A stretch of DNA of 64,000 nucleotides from VXPQ01 sp965116435 (GTDB lineage Bacteria; Bacteroidota; Rhodothermia; Rhodothermales; VXPQ01), in contig OZ220686.1 of the NCBI GenBank assembly GCA_965116435.1, positions 2,480,001 to 2,544,000 of the forward strand, read 5' to 3'. A program made the position numbers and the translations under genes. The notes below the pieces were generated by a model. The model saw only the letters and a program-made list of their open reading frames with translations. It did no database searches and had not been told where the DNA came from. Below are positions 16,991 through 24,809 of this stretch, one piece after another. Within the stretch, counting starts at the first letter, position 1, and every line of letters starts with the position of its first letter.

Positions 16991-17014
16991 GTCTGTTGTT
17001 CTGGTAGCGTTTCG

Positions 17015-17040
17015 TTCAAGTGGATTTGATCCGTGCATCC
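17015..17040. repeat. Intergenic palindromic repeat, copy D (partial)
   Basis: TTCAAGTGGATTTGATCCGTGCATCC preserves the loop and right arm of the family; the left arm is mostly lost. It lies between the secA terminator and the recN start, ending 19 bases before it. Confidence 0.55.
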
Positions 17041-17059
17041 TTAAGCCTTTCTCGTTCCC

Positions 17060-18769
17060 TTGCTGCAATCTCTTTACGTTCGCGATTATGCCCTTATCGA
17101 GGAGCTCCGCGTCGAGTTCGATGCGGGGCTTACGGTTATTACGGGCGAGACGGGCGCAGGAAAATCCATTCTGATTGGCGCGTTGCAGGCGATTCTGGGC
17201 GTACGCACCTCGCCCTCGGCCATCCGGGGCGGGGCGGCAAAAGCCGTGATTGAGGGCCTGTTCGATTCGGGGGACGACCCGGCCATGGCGTCCTTGTTGC
17301 GGGACTATGGGGCGGAACCGGCTTCGGTTACGATCCTGCGCCGGGAAATCGCGCCGTCGCACAGCCGCGGCTTTATCAACGATACGCCGGCTACGCTTTC
17401 GGCGATGCGCGCTGTGGCCTCTCGCCTCATCGACTTGCACGGGCAGCATGAGCACCAGTCGCTGCTGAACGTGTCCACGCACCTGGACCTGCTGGACGAT
17501 TTCGGGCGGCTCGGCGCGGCCCGCGCGGCGTATGCGGCCGAGCGCCGGACGTTCTCGGCGTTGCTTGCGGAACGGGATGCGCTGGCGGCCCGGCAGCGCG
17601 ACATGCAGGAGCGGCGCGCGCTGCATGCGTTCCAGATCGAGGAGATCGATCGCGTAGCGCCCCGGGAAGGGGAGGAAGCACTGCTCGAAAACGAGCGGCG
17701 CGTGCTGGAGCATGCGGAACGCTTGCATGAAGCCTCCATCCGGCTGCACGCCGTCTTGTACGAGGGCAGCCAGTCCATCCACGACCAGCTGGTTGCGGTC
17801 TGCAACGAACTGCGCGAACTGTCTGAAATTGACGCCTCTTTCGGGGAAACGCTCGCGGAAATCGATTCGGCCTGCATCGTTACGGCGGAGACGTCCTCCT
17901 TTCTGAAGCAATACGGCGAAAAGGTCGCCTACGACCCCGAGCGGCTTGAAGAAATCAGGACGCGGCTTGTAGACCTGCGGAGCCTGGCCCGGAAGTACGG
18001 CGGTACGCTGGAGGCGGCGCTGGCGCATCGGCGCGAGATGGGCGAAGCCCTCGACGAGGCGGAGCGTTTCGATGCGGCGCTGGCGTCCCTGACGGAGCAG
18101 ATGGGGACGACCCGGGAGCGCTTGTCCGGGGCCGCCGTGTGCCTGAGCGCGCAACGCAAGGAGGTGGCCCGCGCCATCCGAAAAGCCGTGGAAGAGGAAT
18201 GCGGCAAGCTGGGCATGGCCGACTGCCGGTTCGAGGTTCGATTCTCCGTGGAGGAGGACCCGGAAGGGTGGGTTGTCGCAGGAGATCGGCGGGTGGCGGC
18301 GCATGCTTCGGGCATGGATCGCGCCGAGTTCTACATCTCCACGAACCGGGGAGAAGCCGTGCGCCCGCTGGTTCGCGTGGCGTCCGGCGGGGAGATCAGC
18401 CGGATCATGCTGGCCCTGAAGACGGTGCTGGCGCGCAGCGAGGCGTTCCCTGTGCTCGTGTTCGACGAGATTGATACCGGTATTTCGGGGGCGGTGGCCA
18501 GCAAGGTGGGGCAAAGCCTGCGCGCGCTGGCCTCCAACCATCAGATTATCGCCATCACGCATCTACCCCAGATTGCGTCGCAAGGGGATGCGCATTTCGT
18601 GGTTGAGAAGTACGTGGAGGGCGAGCGCACGACGACGCGCATCCGCCGCCTGGCCGAAGAGGAGCGGGCAAAGCAGGTGGCGGGGTTGATGGCGGGCGAC
18701 GAGATTACGGACGCGGCGCTGCAAAGCGCCCAGGATTTAATGAAAGCCAGCCGCATGGGAGGGGCATAA
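17060..18769 (+). CDS. recN: DNA repair ATPase RecN
   Basis: The 569-residue SMC-like protein has an N-terminal half with Walker A (GETGAGKS, residues 29-36) and LIDLHGQHEHQSLL, a central coiled-coil region (about 160-370), and a C-terminal ABC signature (VASGGEISRIMLALK) with Walker B (VLVFDEIDTGISG). RecN binds DNA ends and promotes recombinational repair of double-strand breaks in the cytoplasm. The start is a TTG; it is preferred because MLQSLYVRDYALIEEL aligns with the canonical RecN N-terminus and no ATG fits. The TAA stop overlaps the ATG of the phosphohexomutase gene (TAATG), which indicates translational coupling. Confidence 0.95.
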   Translation: MLQSLYVRDYALIEELRVEFDAGLTVITGETGAGKSILIGALQAILGVRTSPSAIRGGAAKAVIEGLFDSGDDPAMASLLRDYGAEPASVTILRREIAPSHSRGFINDTPATLSAMRAVASRLIDLHGQHEHQSLLNVSTHLDLLDDFGRLGAARAAYAAERRTFSALLAERDALAARQRDMQERRALHAFQIEEIDRVAPREGEEALLENERRVLEHAERLHEASIRLHAVLYEGSQSIHDQLVAVCNELRELSEIDASFGETLAEIDSACIVTAETSSFLKQYGEKVAYDPERLEEIRTRLVDLRSLARKYGGTLEAALAHRREMGEALDEAERFDAALASLTEQMGTTRERLSGAAVCLSAQRKEVARAIRKAVEEECGKLGMADCRFEVRFSVEEDPEGWVVAGDRRVAAHASGMDRAEFYISTNRGEAVRPLVRVASGGEISRIMLALKTVLARSEAFPVLVFDEIDTGISGAVASKVGQSLRALASNHQIIAITHLPQIASQGDAHFVVEKYVEGERTTTRIRRLAEEERAKQVAGLMAGDEITDAALQSAQDLMKASRMGGA

Positions 18770-20196
18770 TGGCGAATATTCGTTTTGGAACCGACGGCTG
18801 GCGGGCCGTGATCGCGGAGGATTTCACGTTCCGCAACCTGCATCGGGTGGCGTATGCCGCGGCGGAATGGGCCCTCGAACAGTCCCGCACGCCCAAAGTG
18901 GTCATCGGGTACGACACCCGGTTCCTGGGTCGTGCTTTCGCCGAATATACGGCCCGCGTGCTGGCTTCGGCGGGCGTCGAGACGGTGTTGCCGCCCTCGT
19001 TTGCGCCGACGCCCGCCGTCAGCTGGGCTACGCGGGAATTCGGGTGCACGGCGGGGATCGTCATTACGGCCAGCCACAATCCGCCCGAATACAACGGGTT
19101 CAAGTTGAAGGCGGATTTCGGCGGACCGATGCTGCCGGACGGGATCGCCGAGGTGGAAGCCCGCATTCCTGCCGCTGCCGACGGCCTGCCGCCGCTGCGT
19201 TCGTCGGATTCGTTGCGGGAACGCGGGGGCATTGCGGAGGAAGACCTTATGACGGGGTATCTGGCGCGCCTGCGGGAGCGGCTGGATATCGAGGCGCTTC
19301 GCGCTTCGGGCGTGCGCGTGGCGCACGACGCCATGTTTGGGGCGGGCCAGGGCGTGTTCGCTGCATTGCTGGGGGATGGGCAGGTGGCGGCGCTCAGGCA
19401 TACGCATAATCCCGGCTTCGGGGGGCAGCCTCCCGAGCCGATTGAGCGCAACCTGGGCCTGCTGGCGGAGGCTATCGTGGCCGAGGGGTGCGATGCGGGG
19501 ATCGCCCATGACGGCGATGCGGATCGGGTGGCGCTCTTCGACGAGCGGGGCCGATTCGTGGATTCGCATACCTTGCTTGCCTTGCTACTTCGATATCTCC
19601 ACAAGGACGCAGGCCTGTCGGGGCGCGTGGTGAAGGCTTTTTCGAGCACCTCCATCATTGATCGGATGGGGGCGGCGTACGGCCTTCCCGTGGAAACGAC
19701 GCGGATCGGGTTCAAGCACATTGCCGGGCATATCGTGCAGGGGGATGTGCTGCTTGGCGGCGAGGAATCCGGCGGGATTGCCGTGCAGGGGCATATCCCG
19801 GACCGCGACGGCCTGTACGTGGGCCTGCTTGTCCTGCAAATGATGGCGCAGCGGGGCAAAAAATTATCCGAACTCGTTCAGGAACTGCACGACGAATTTG
19901 GCGCGCAAGCGTATCGCCGCATTGATTTTCGTACGTCCGCCAAGGTCAAGGAGGGCATTCTGGAGCGTCTTGAGCAAGGCCGCGGGCCGGATGCGCTCGC
20001 CGGATCGCCGGTGCTTCGCATAGATCCTTTCGACGGGTTCAAGCATTACGTCGAAGGGGGCTGGCTGCTGGTCCGGCCTTCGGGCACGGAACCCCTGCTG
20101 CGGGTCTATGCGGAGGCGGAAACGCCGGAACGCGCACAGGCGCTTATTCTCGACGCCGCCGCCCGGCTGGGGCTGGAAGCGCCGCCGGGGTCGTAG
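18769..20196 (+). CDS. Phosphoglucomutase/phosphomannomutase (alpha-D-phosphohexomutase)
   Basis: The 475-residue enzyme has all four family signatures: N-terminal FGTDGWRAV, the phosphoserine loop TASHNPPEYNG (about 101-111), the Mg-binding loop DGDADRVALFD, the sugar-binding GGEESGG, and the phosphate-binding RPSGTEPLLRVY near the C-terminus. It interconverts hexose 1- and 6-phosphates through a bisphosphate intermediate, feeding sugar-nucleotide synthesis or glycogen metabolism. Whether glucose or mannose is preferred cannot be read from motifs. It is coupled to recN through a one-base stop/start overlap. Confidence 0.93.
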   Translation: MANIRFGTDGWRAVIAEDFTFRNLHRVAYAAAEWALEQSRTPKVVIGYDTRFLGRAFAEYTARVLASAGVETVLPPSFAPTPAVSWATREFGCTAGIVITASHNPPEYNGFKLKADFGGPMLPDGIAEVEARIPAAADGLPPLRSSDSLRERGGIAEEDLMTGYLARLRERLDIEALRASGVRVAHDAMFGAGQGVFAALLGDGQVAALRHTHNPGFGGQPPEPIERNLGLLAEAIVAEGCDAGIAHDGDADRVALFDERGRFVDSHTLLALLLRYLHKDAGLSGRVVKAFSSTSIIDRMGAAYGLPVETTRIGFKHIAGHIVQGDVLLGGEESGGIAVQGHIPDRDGLYVGLLVLQMMAQRGKKLSELVQELHDEFGAQAYRRIDFRTSAKVKEGILERLEQGRGPDALAGSPVLRIDPFDGFKHYVEGGWLLVRPSGTEPLLRVYAEAETPERAQALILDAAARLGLEAPPGS

Positions 20197-20301
20197 CTGT
20201 TCGGGGACGGCGCTTCGCTGCCGGACGGTTCAGGGCGCGGCTTCGTCGCGCGTCGGCGCGCTTGGAACAGACACGAGCAGACAGGAGAAGACAGGGGCGC
20301 G

Positions 20302-20856
20302 CTACGGGCCAGGCGCTGCAAGGCGGGCGGCGTATTCCTTGCGCAGTTTGGCGACTTTGGGGGCGATCACGATGCGGCAATACGGTTGTCGTGCATGGTC
20401 CCGGTAGTACGCATGGTGCTCCTTTTCCGCAGGATAGAAGGTGTCCAGCGGCTCGATGTCGGTCACGACGGGGTTGGGCCAAATCCCTTTTTCGTCGATC
20501 TCTGTCCGTACGTTTTGCGCCGTGGCGGCCTGCGTTTCATTGTGGTGCAGGATGATGGAGCGGTACTGCGGCCCAATGTCGCCGCCTTGCCGGTCCGGCG
20601 TCGTCGGATCGTGCATGGCGAAGAAAACGCCAAGCATATCCCGATAGGATATTTCGGCAGGATCGAACTCGATGTGCACCACCTCGGCGTGGCCCGTGCG
20701 TCCCGTGCATACCTGCCGGTACGTTGGGTTGGGGACATGGCCGCCGGCGTAGCCCGGAACGATGCGGCGAATGCCCCGAAGCGGTTCGAATACGGCTTCG
20801 AGACACCAGAAACAGCCGCCGCCGAGCGTGGCCTGCTCCAGAACGTGGTCGGTCAT
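20302..20856 (-). CDS. msrA: Peptide-methionine (S)-S-oxide reductase MsrA
   Basis: The 184-residue protein carries the MsrA active site GGGCFWCLEAVF (catalytic Cys15), the GYAGG substrate loop and GDIGPQYRSIIL. It repairs oxidised methionine using thioredoxin or a similar donor. No leader is present, so it should act in the cytoplasm. Its ATG overlaps the stop of the upstream aldose epimerase gene by four bases (ATGA), so the two are translationally coupled. It converges on the phosphohexomutase gene with a 105-base gap. Confidence 0.95.
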   Translation of the reverse strand: MTDHVLEQATLGGGCFWCLEAVFEPLRGIRRIVPGYAGGHVPNPTYRQVCTGRTGHAEVVHIEFDPAEISYRDMLGVFFAMHDPTTPDRQGGDIGPQYRSIILHHNETQAATAQNVRTEIDEKGIWPNPVVTDIEPLDTFYPAEKEHHAYYRDHARQPYCRIVIAPKVAKLRKEYAARLAAPGP

Positions 20857-22019
20857 GGCAATACGTCGAAGGAATAGATGGTGCGCGAGGCATACGTTTC
20901 GCCAGGCCGCAGAATGGTGGAGGGGAAGGCGTCCTGGTTCGGCGAGTCGGGAAAATGCTGCGTTTCAAGGCAGAAGCCGGTGCGCTTTCCGTAGGATACG
21001 CCCTTGCCGGAAAGAGATCCGTCCAGAAAATTTCCCGTGTAGAACTGGACGCCGGGCTCGGTCGTGTGCACGTCCATGACGCGCCCGCTGGCGGGGTCTG
21101 TTACCCGGGCGGCATGCTTCAGAACGCCCGCCTCCATGCTCAGGACGAAGTTGTGGTCGTAGCCGCCGCCGCGCTCGATTTGCGTATCGTCTGCGTCGAT
21201 GCGGGCGCCTATGGCCGCGGGCTCCGTGAAGTCGAAGGGCGTTCCCTCGACCGGTTGAAGCACGCCGGTGGGGATCAGGCCTTCGTCCACGGGGGTGAAC
21301 CGGTCCGCATGGAGCGTAAGTTCGTGGTCAAGAATATCTCCGTTGCCGATTCCCGCGAGATTGAAGTAGGTGTGCTGTGTCAGGTTGACGGGGGTTGCCT
21401 TGTCCGTCGTGGCCCGGTAGTCGATTTCGAAGGCGTTTTCGTCCGTGAGCGCATAGGTTACTTCCACACGGAGCGCGCCCGGGTAGCCTTCTTCGCCGTC
21501 CGGGCTGACGTAGGCAAGCCGCACGCCGCGCCGCCCGGGTTCTTCGAACGGCTCCGCCGCCCAGACCACCTTGTCGAATCCTCGCTCGCCTCCGTGCAAG
21601 TGGTTGGGGCCGTTGTTGGCGGCGAGCGCGAAGGTTTCGCCGTCCAGCGTGAAGGAGGCCCCGCCGATCCGGTTTCCGTAGCGCCCGACGAGGGAGCCGA
21701 AGTACGGGGAGGATTCCAGATATTCGGCAAGCGTATCGTATCCCAGCGCAATGTCCTCCGCCGTGCCCTCGGCGTCCGGTACGAACAGGTGGGTCACGAT
21801 GCCTCCGTAATTCGTGAGGCGAATCTCCATGCCGTGCGCGTTCGTCAGCGTAAAGAGGTCTACGGGCGCGCCGCGTACGTCGCCGAACGGGGCTGTCTGT
21901 ACGCCGGAAACGGGCGCAGGCACGGGTGTTTCCGCTTCCGCTTCCGCTTCGTCCGGCGAATTGGTGCAGGAACTCATGAGCAGCGGGAAAAGCATGAAAA
22001 GAATGGTGCGTCGCAGCAT
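20853..22019 (-). CDS. Aldose 1-epimerase family lipoprotein
   Basis: The 388-residue protein has a lipoprotein leader (MLRRTILFMLFPLLMSSC, Cys18) followed by an acidic/Pro linker and a GalM-type fold. Signatures are LTNYGGIVTHLFVPD, GRYGNRIGG, NHLHGGERGFDKVVW, TQHTYFNLAG with its catalytic His, and EPGVQFYTGNF with its catalytic Glu. It catalyses interconversion of alpha and beta anomers of aldoses. The lipid anchor places it in the envelope, which suits processing of sugars released outside the cell. It is coupled to msrA downstream. Confidence 0.9.
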   Translation of the reverse strand: MLRRTILFMLFPLLMSSCTNSPDEAEAEAETPVPAPVSGVQTAPFGDVRGAPVDLFTLTNAHGMEIRLTNYGGIVTHLFVPDAEGTAEDIALGYDTLAEYLESSPYFGSLVGRYGNRIGGASFTLDGETFALAANNGPNHLHGGERGFDKVVWAAEPFEEPGRRGVRLAYVSPDGEEGYPGALRVEVTYALTDENAFEIDYRATTDKATPVNLTQHTYFNLAGIGNGDILDHELTLHADRFTPVDEGLIPTGVLQPVEGTPFDFTEPAAIGARIDADDTQIERGGGYDHNFVLSMEAGVLKHAARVTDPASGRVMDVHTTEPGVQFYTGNFLDGSLSGKGVSYGKRTGFCLETQHFPDSPNQDAFPSTILRPGETYASRTIYSFDVLP

Positions 22020-22448
22020 GTTCGCTTAGGGAAGTGGCTCGAGTTTATGGCGCAGGGTTGCTCGTCCCGGCGGCTCATGCAGTATACTGATTGACGCGGT
22101 GGTCGTCAAGGGAGGGGCTATGCCGAACGTTTTTTCACGGCATTTCGGAACAGGATAACCGCGTGCCGCGTGTAGCCGTGAATACGCAGGTTGCGCCTTG
22201 GAGGGCGGTGGGCGTAGAAATCCTGGACCTTTCCCGGCGCTCCAGCGAGCTGGAGCGGTCTGCGCTCGAATTCGAGACGGTTTTAGCCTTCAGGATCGCG
22301 GTAGTCCAATCAACTTCCATGGCGCGTCTGTTCCCGTCGATTCATGAAGTATACCGATCAGTATACTTGTGTATACTGATCAGTCTACCGCTTAACGCCG
22401 TGGTCGTCAAGGGAAGGGGCTGAATAAACCTGTAATCTGGCATTTTCC
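22020..22448. other. 429-base intergenic region with direct repeats and palindromic operators
   Basis: No gene is supported; an open frame across 22091-22423 runs through the palindromes and has no recognisable protein features. An approximately 40-base direct repeat (GTATACTGAT, then GTGGTCGTCAAGGGA and GGGGCT) occurs at 22082-22121 and, longer, at 22371-22422. Two operator-like palindromes lie just before the second copy. Confidence 0.55.
22349..22388 (+). promoter_or_regulatory. Two tandem 18-base palindromes (probable operator) upstream of the UlaG-like gene
   Basis: GTATACCGATCAGTATAC (22349-22366) and GTATACTGATCAGTCTAC (22371-22388) are near-perfect versions of one palindrome, with centres 22 bases apart (two helical turns). 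A third half-site-like GTATACTGAT lies at 22082. This is the arrangement expected of a dimeric repressor binding cooperatively. The likely target is the gene at 22449, 61 bases downstream; the regulator is not in the window. Confidence 0.6.
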
Positions 22449-23315
22449 ATGCAAGACATTCTTATGATTCGTCCTGAGCGCTCTGGCGACGATTTTCTTG
22501 CGGACGTGCGCGGCGCGCAGGACCGCGCCGAGCCGTTTCATATCTGGTGGCTGGGGCAAAGCGGTTTTTTGGTGCAATGGCAGGGTGCGCACCTGCTGTT
22601 CGATCCGTACCTGTCCGACTCGCTGACCCGGAAATACGCCGGCACGGCCAAACCGCACGTACGGATCACGGAGCGCGTCGTCGCCCCGGAGCGCCTCGAC
22701 CGCATAGACGTGGCGACCTCCACGCACAACCATACGGACCATCTGGATGCGGAAACCCTGACGCCGTTGATGCGGACGAACGCGGCGCTGCGGCTGGTCG
22801 TCCCGGAAGCGAACCGGACGTTCGTAGCGAATCGGTTGCACTGCGATCCGGCGTGGCCCGTCGGCATGACGGTCGGGGCGGATCGCCTTGTCGGGCCGTT
22901 CCGGTTCGCCGCCGTACCCGCCGCGCACGAGACGCTCGAAACGGATGCGGCGGGGCGGCATACCCACCTCGGGTATGTGGTGCGGTTCGGTCCGTGGACG
23001 GTGTATCACAGCGGGGATACGGTCCGGTACGAGGGCATGGCCGACCTCTTGCGTCCGTTTCGGATCGATGTATGCATGTTGCCCGTGAACGGGCGGGATC
23101 CGGCGCGCGGCGTACCCGGCAACCTGACCGGCGAGGAGGCGGCGCGCCTTGCCCATGACATCGGGGCGCGGGTCGCCATCCCGTGCCACTACGAGATGTT
23201 TGCGTTCAATACGGCCTCGCCCGAACCGTTTTTCGAGGAGGCGGCGCACCTGGGGCTTCGCACGGTCCGGCTTGCCGCTGGCGGACGATGGAGTTGCGAT
23301 ATAGCGCCGGCGTGA
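22449..23315 (+). CDS. UlaG-like metallo-beta-lactamase-fold hydrolase
   Basis: The 288-residue protein begins with a beta-strand-rich segment (FHIWWLGQSGFLVQWQGAHL, LLFDPYLSD). It has the metal-binding HxHxDH motif as THNHTDHLD, further His/Asp ligands in PAAHET and YHSGDTVRYEGM, and a C-terminal IPCHYEMF. This pattern matches the L-ascorbate-6-phosphate lactonase (UlaG)-type branch of the metallo-beta-lactamase fold. The actual substrate is unknown. The start could be ATG 22449 or ATG 22464. The palindromes upstream suggest repressor control. Confidence 0.85.
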   Translation: MQDILMIRPERSGDDFLADVRGAQDRAEPFHIWWLGQSGFLVQWQGAHLLFDPYLSDSLTRKYAGTAKPHVRITERVVAPERLDRIDVATSTHNHTDHLDAETLTPLMRTNAALRLVVPEANRTFVANRLHCDPAWPVGMTVGADRLVGPFRFAAVPAAHETLETDAAGRHTHLGYVVRFGPWTVYHSGDTVRYEGMADLLRPFRIDVCMLPVNGRDPARGVPGNLTGEEAARLAHDIGARVAIPCHYEMFAFNTASPEPFFEEAAHLGLRTVRLAAGGRWSCDIAPA

Positions 23316-23394
23316 CGGGCGGTATCGGCCTGATCGAATGTGCACAGCAACGCTCCCAAGCCATCATTGCGATGTGTCGCTGGCGTGATCGGCG

Positions 23395-24423
23395 TTATCC
23401 GTGCGTCCTGGATAGTTCTTTCCGCACCATGCGCGCGCCTTCCGCCATGGTGCGCAGTTTGGCGCGCGCCGCCCAGCGGGCCGTCTGGCTGAATCCGCAG
23501 TCCGGCGTAACGGAAAGACGCTCCGGCGGCACGTACGCAAGGAGCTCCCGGATGCGCATCGCCACCAGCGCCGGCGGTTCGATGAAGTAATTTTTCACGT
23601 CTACGACCCCCGCCGCCACATCCTTTCCGGCCTCCGCGAGGCGGGCGGTCAGTTCGATTTCGGCCATTTCCCGGTTGGCGAATTCCATGGCGAACTCGTC
23701 CGCATGCATATCCAGAATATGCGGAAACAGCGGAGCGTACGTGCGGTGCGCCACAGGCCGTCCCGTGAAATTTCCGAAGCACAGGTGAAGGCCTATGCGG
23801 GCGTCGATCCCGTCCACGGTGCGGTTGAAGAGTTCGACGAATTCCGAGGGGGCTTCGGGATGGACAGCGTAGGACGGCTCGTCCAGTTGGATGAAATCCA
23901 CGCCTTCCCGGACCAGTTGTTGCAATTCGGCGCGAATGAGGTCGGAGAAGGCATGGGCCACTTCCATGCGGTCCCGATAATGTTTTCCGGGCGTTTTGAT
24001 GCGTCCGGCCAGCGTATACGGGCCAGGGCAGGGCATTTTGATGCGTCGTCGCGTGCGCGTACGGGCATACCGGTACTCGGGGAAGAGGCCCAGGCCGTCC
24101 GGCGCGGCGATGGGTTCCAGCGCTTCGTATCGCTCCCGCTGATCGTGTCCCGCCGGGCCAATGCGCCGGGGGCTCGGTTCGATCTTGCCGAGGCCTGTCA
24201 GCCGTCCGTAAAACCCGGCGGTGAAAAAGCCGATCCGCCGCATTTCGCCATCGGAAATGACGTCTATATTCGCCTCCTCCTGATCGCGGATGGCCAGGTC
24301 TACGGCGTCGTCCAGCGTTTCCCGGATATCCTGTACGCCGTATTCGCCTCGTTTCATGGCCTCTATGCTGGTGAAAAACCAGGGCGGCCAGGCGTAGCTG
24401 CCGATGATGCTTGTTTCAATCAA
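23395..24423 (-). CDS. Cobalamin-independent methionine synthase (MetE C-terminal)-like protein
   Basis: The 342-residue protein corresponds to the catalytic C-terminal barrel of MetE alone. Visible are IIGSYAWPPWF at the start, ISDGEMRR, PGPYTLAGR, DFIQLDEPSYA, the zinc ligands His-x-Cys in GLHLCFGNF, and the late zinc Cys in SVTPDCGFSQTARWAA. Single-domain MetE homologues of this type occur in methyl-transfer reactions other than full methionine synthesis, so the exact reaction is uncertain. The start is TTG 24423; the next Met is at residue 23, after conserved sequence. The start codon overlaps the left edge of the 155-base structured repeat at 24413. Confidence 0.85.
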   Translation of the reverse strand: MIETSIIGSYAWPPWFFTSIEAMKRGEYGVQDIRETLDDAVDLAIRDQEEANIDVISDGEMRRIGFFTAGFYGRLTGLGKIEPSPRRIGPAGHDQRERYEALEPIAAPDGLGLFPEYRYARTRTRRRIKMPCPGPYTLAGRIKTPGKHYRDRMEVAHAFSDLIRAELQQLVREGVDFIQLDEPSYAVHPEAPSEFVELFNRTVDGIDARIGLHLCFGNFTGRPVAHRTYAPLFPHILDMHADEFAMEFANREMAEIELTARLAEAGKDVAAGVVDVKNYFIEPPALVAMRIRELLAYVPPERLSVTPDCGFSQTARWAARAKLRTMAEGARMVRKELSRTHG

Positions 24424-24570
24424 TGCTTCAAATCCACTTTAGAGAGGACTCGCGAGGGGGAATCCCGTCGAGTAGCAAGGTTTCTTTGGAGGGCGGTTTC
24501 CCCGTACCGCCCGCTGTTCTTGAACGGACGATTCGTTCGATAATATAGCGATTTTAGATGTGGGGAGGGG
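24413..24570. repeat. Structured intergenic repeat, copy 1
   Basis: About 155 bases from GTTTCAATC to ATGTGGGGAGGGG match 32439-32592 in the same orientation. Three possible stem-loops line up: ACTCG/CGAGT with an inner GGG/CCC, GGGCGGT/ACCGCCC, and GAACG/CGTTC. In the other copy the second stem changes to GGGTGGT/GCCGCCC, which keeps pairing through G-U pairs. It starts inside the 5' end of the MetE-like gene and lies 173 bases before the first Calx-beta reading frame. Confidence 0.65.
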
Positions 24571-24743
24571 TACGTTTTTGGAGCGGGGTATCGGGGGCGC
24601 TGTGGCCAGGCCCGGAGTGATTCGGATCCGTCTGGTGCGACATAAGATTTCTTGAAAAAATGGTCTGGCGCACAGTATATTATGTGTTATTGCGCATGCA
24701 GGTTATGCCTAAGGATGCTCTGAACAAAAGCAGAATACAGCAT
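24571..24743. other. Leader region of the first Calx-beta gene
   Basis: No gene is supported. From about 24648 to 24840 the sequence is homologous, in inverted orientation, to the region upstream of the minus-strand Calx-beta gene (35470-35602). Conserved blocks include TTCTTGAAAAAATGG, TATATTAT, GCGCATGCAG and GATTTCTTCGTT. Confidence 0.65.
24652..24684 (+). promoter_or_regulatory. Promoter shared by the two inverted Calx-beta genes (plus copy)
   Basis: TTGA at 24652 and TATATTATG at 24676-24684, 20 bases apart, resemble the Bacteroidota -33/-7 pattern. Both elements and the spacing are conserved in the inverted copy at 35598-35567, and both lie about 60 bases before the ATGATTTCTTCG start. 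Confidence 0.5.
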
Positions 24744-24809
24744 ATGATTTCTTCGTTCCTTTTGGCGAACGATCCCGAGAATGTGAGGGGGGGGGGCTCA
24801 GTTTTATGA
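24744..24809 (+). other. Short leader reading frame containing a 10-base G tract
   Basis: ATG 24744 opens a 21-codon frame (MISSFLLANDPENVRGGGSV, then L) that ends in TGA 24807-24809, overlapping ATG 24806 of the Calx-beta gene as ATGA. The frame contains ten consecutive Gs (24787-24796). With eleven Gs it would read without a stop into the Calx-beta gene. The homologous start on the minus strand (35509) is followed by eleven Gs and does run through. It may be a slipping phase switch or a coupled leader peptide. Confidence 0.6.

Noticed and set aside
16250..18562. 770-codon minus-strand frame across secA and recN
   Set aside because: Antisense shadow of two well-identified genes in high-GC DNA.
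20724..22094. 456-codon plus-strand frame over the aldose epimerase gene
   Set aside because: Antisense to a gene with clear GalM motifs; no domain of its own.
22091..22423. 110-codon frame in the gap before the UlaG-like gene
   Set aside because: It spans the palindromic operators and direct repeats, has no family features, and its start lies in a repeat.
24413..24424. CRISPR-like GTTTCAATC at the edge of both structured repeats
   Set aside because: Only two copies 8 kb apart, with no spacer-sized periodicity and no cas gene.
24424..24570. SAM or cobalamin riboswitch upstream of the MetE-like gene
   Set aside because: The stem-loops are present, but none of the conserved SAM-I, SAM-II or cobalamin motifs is visible, and the second copy is not next to a methionine gene.
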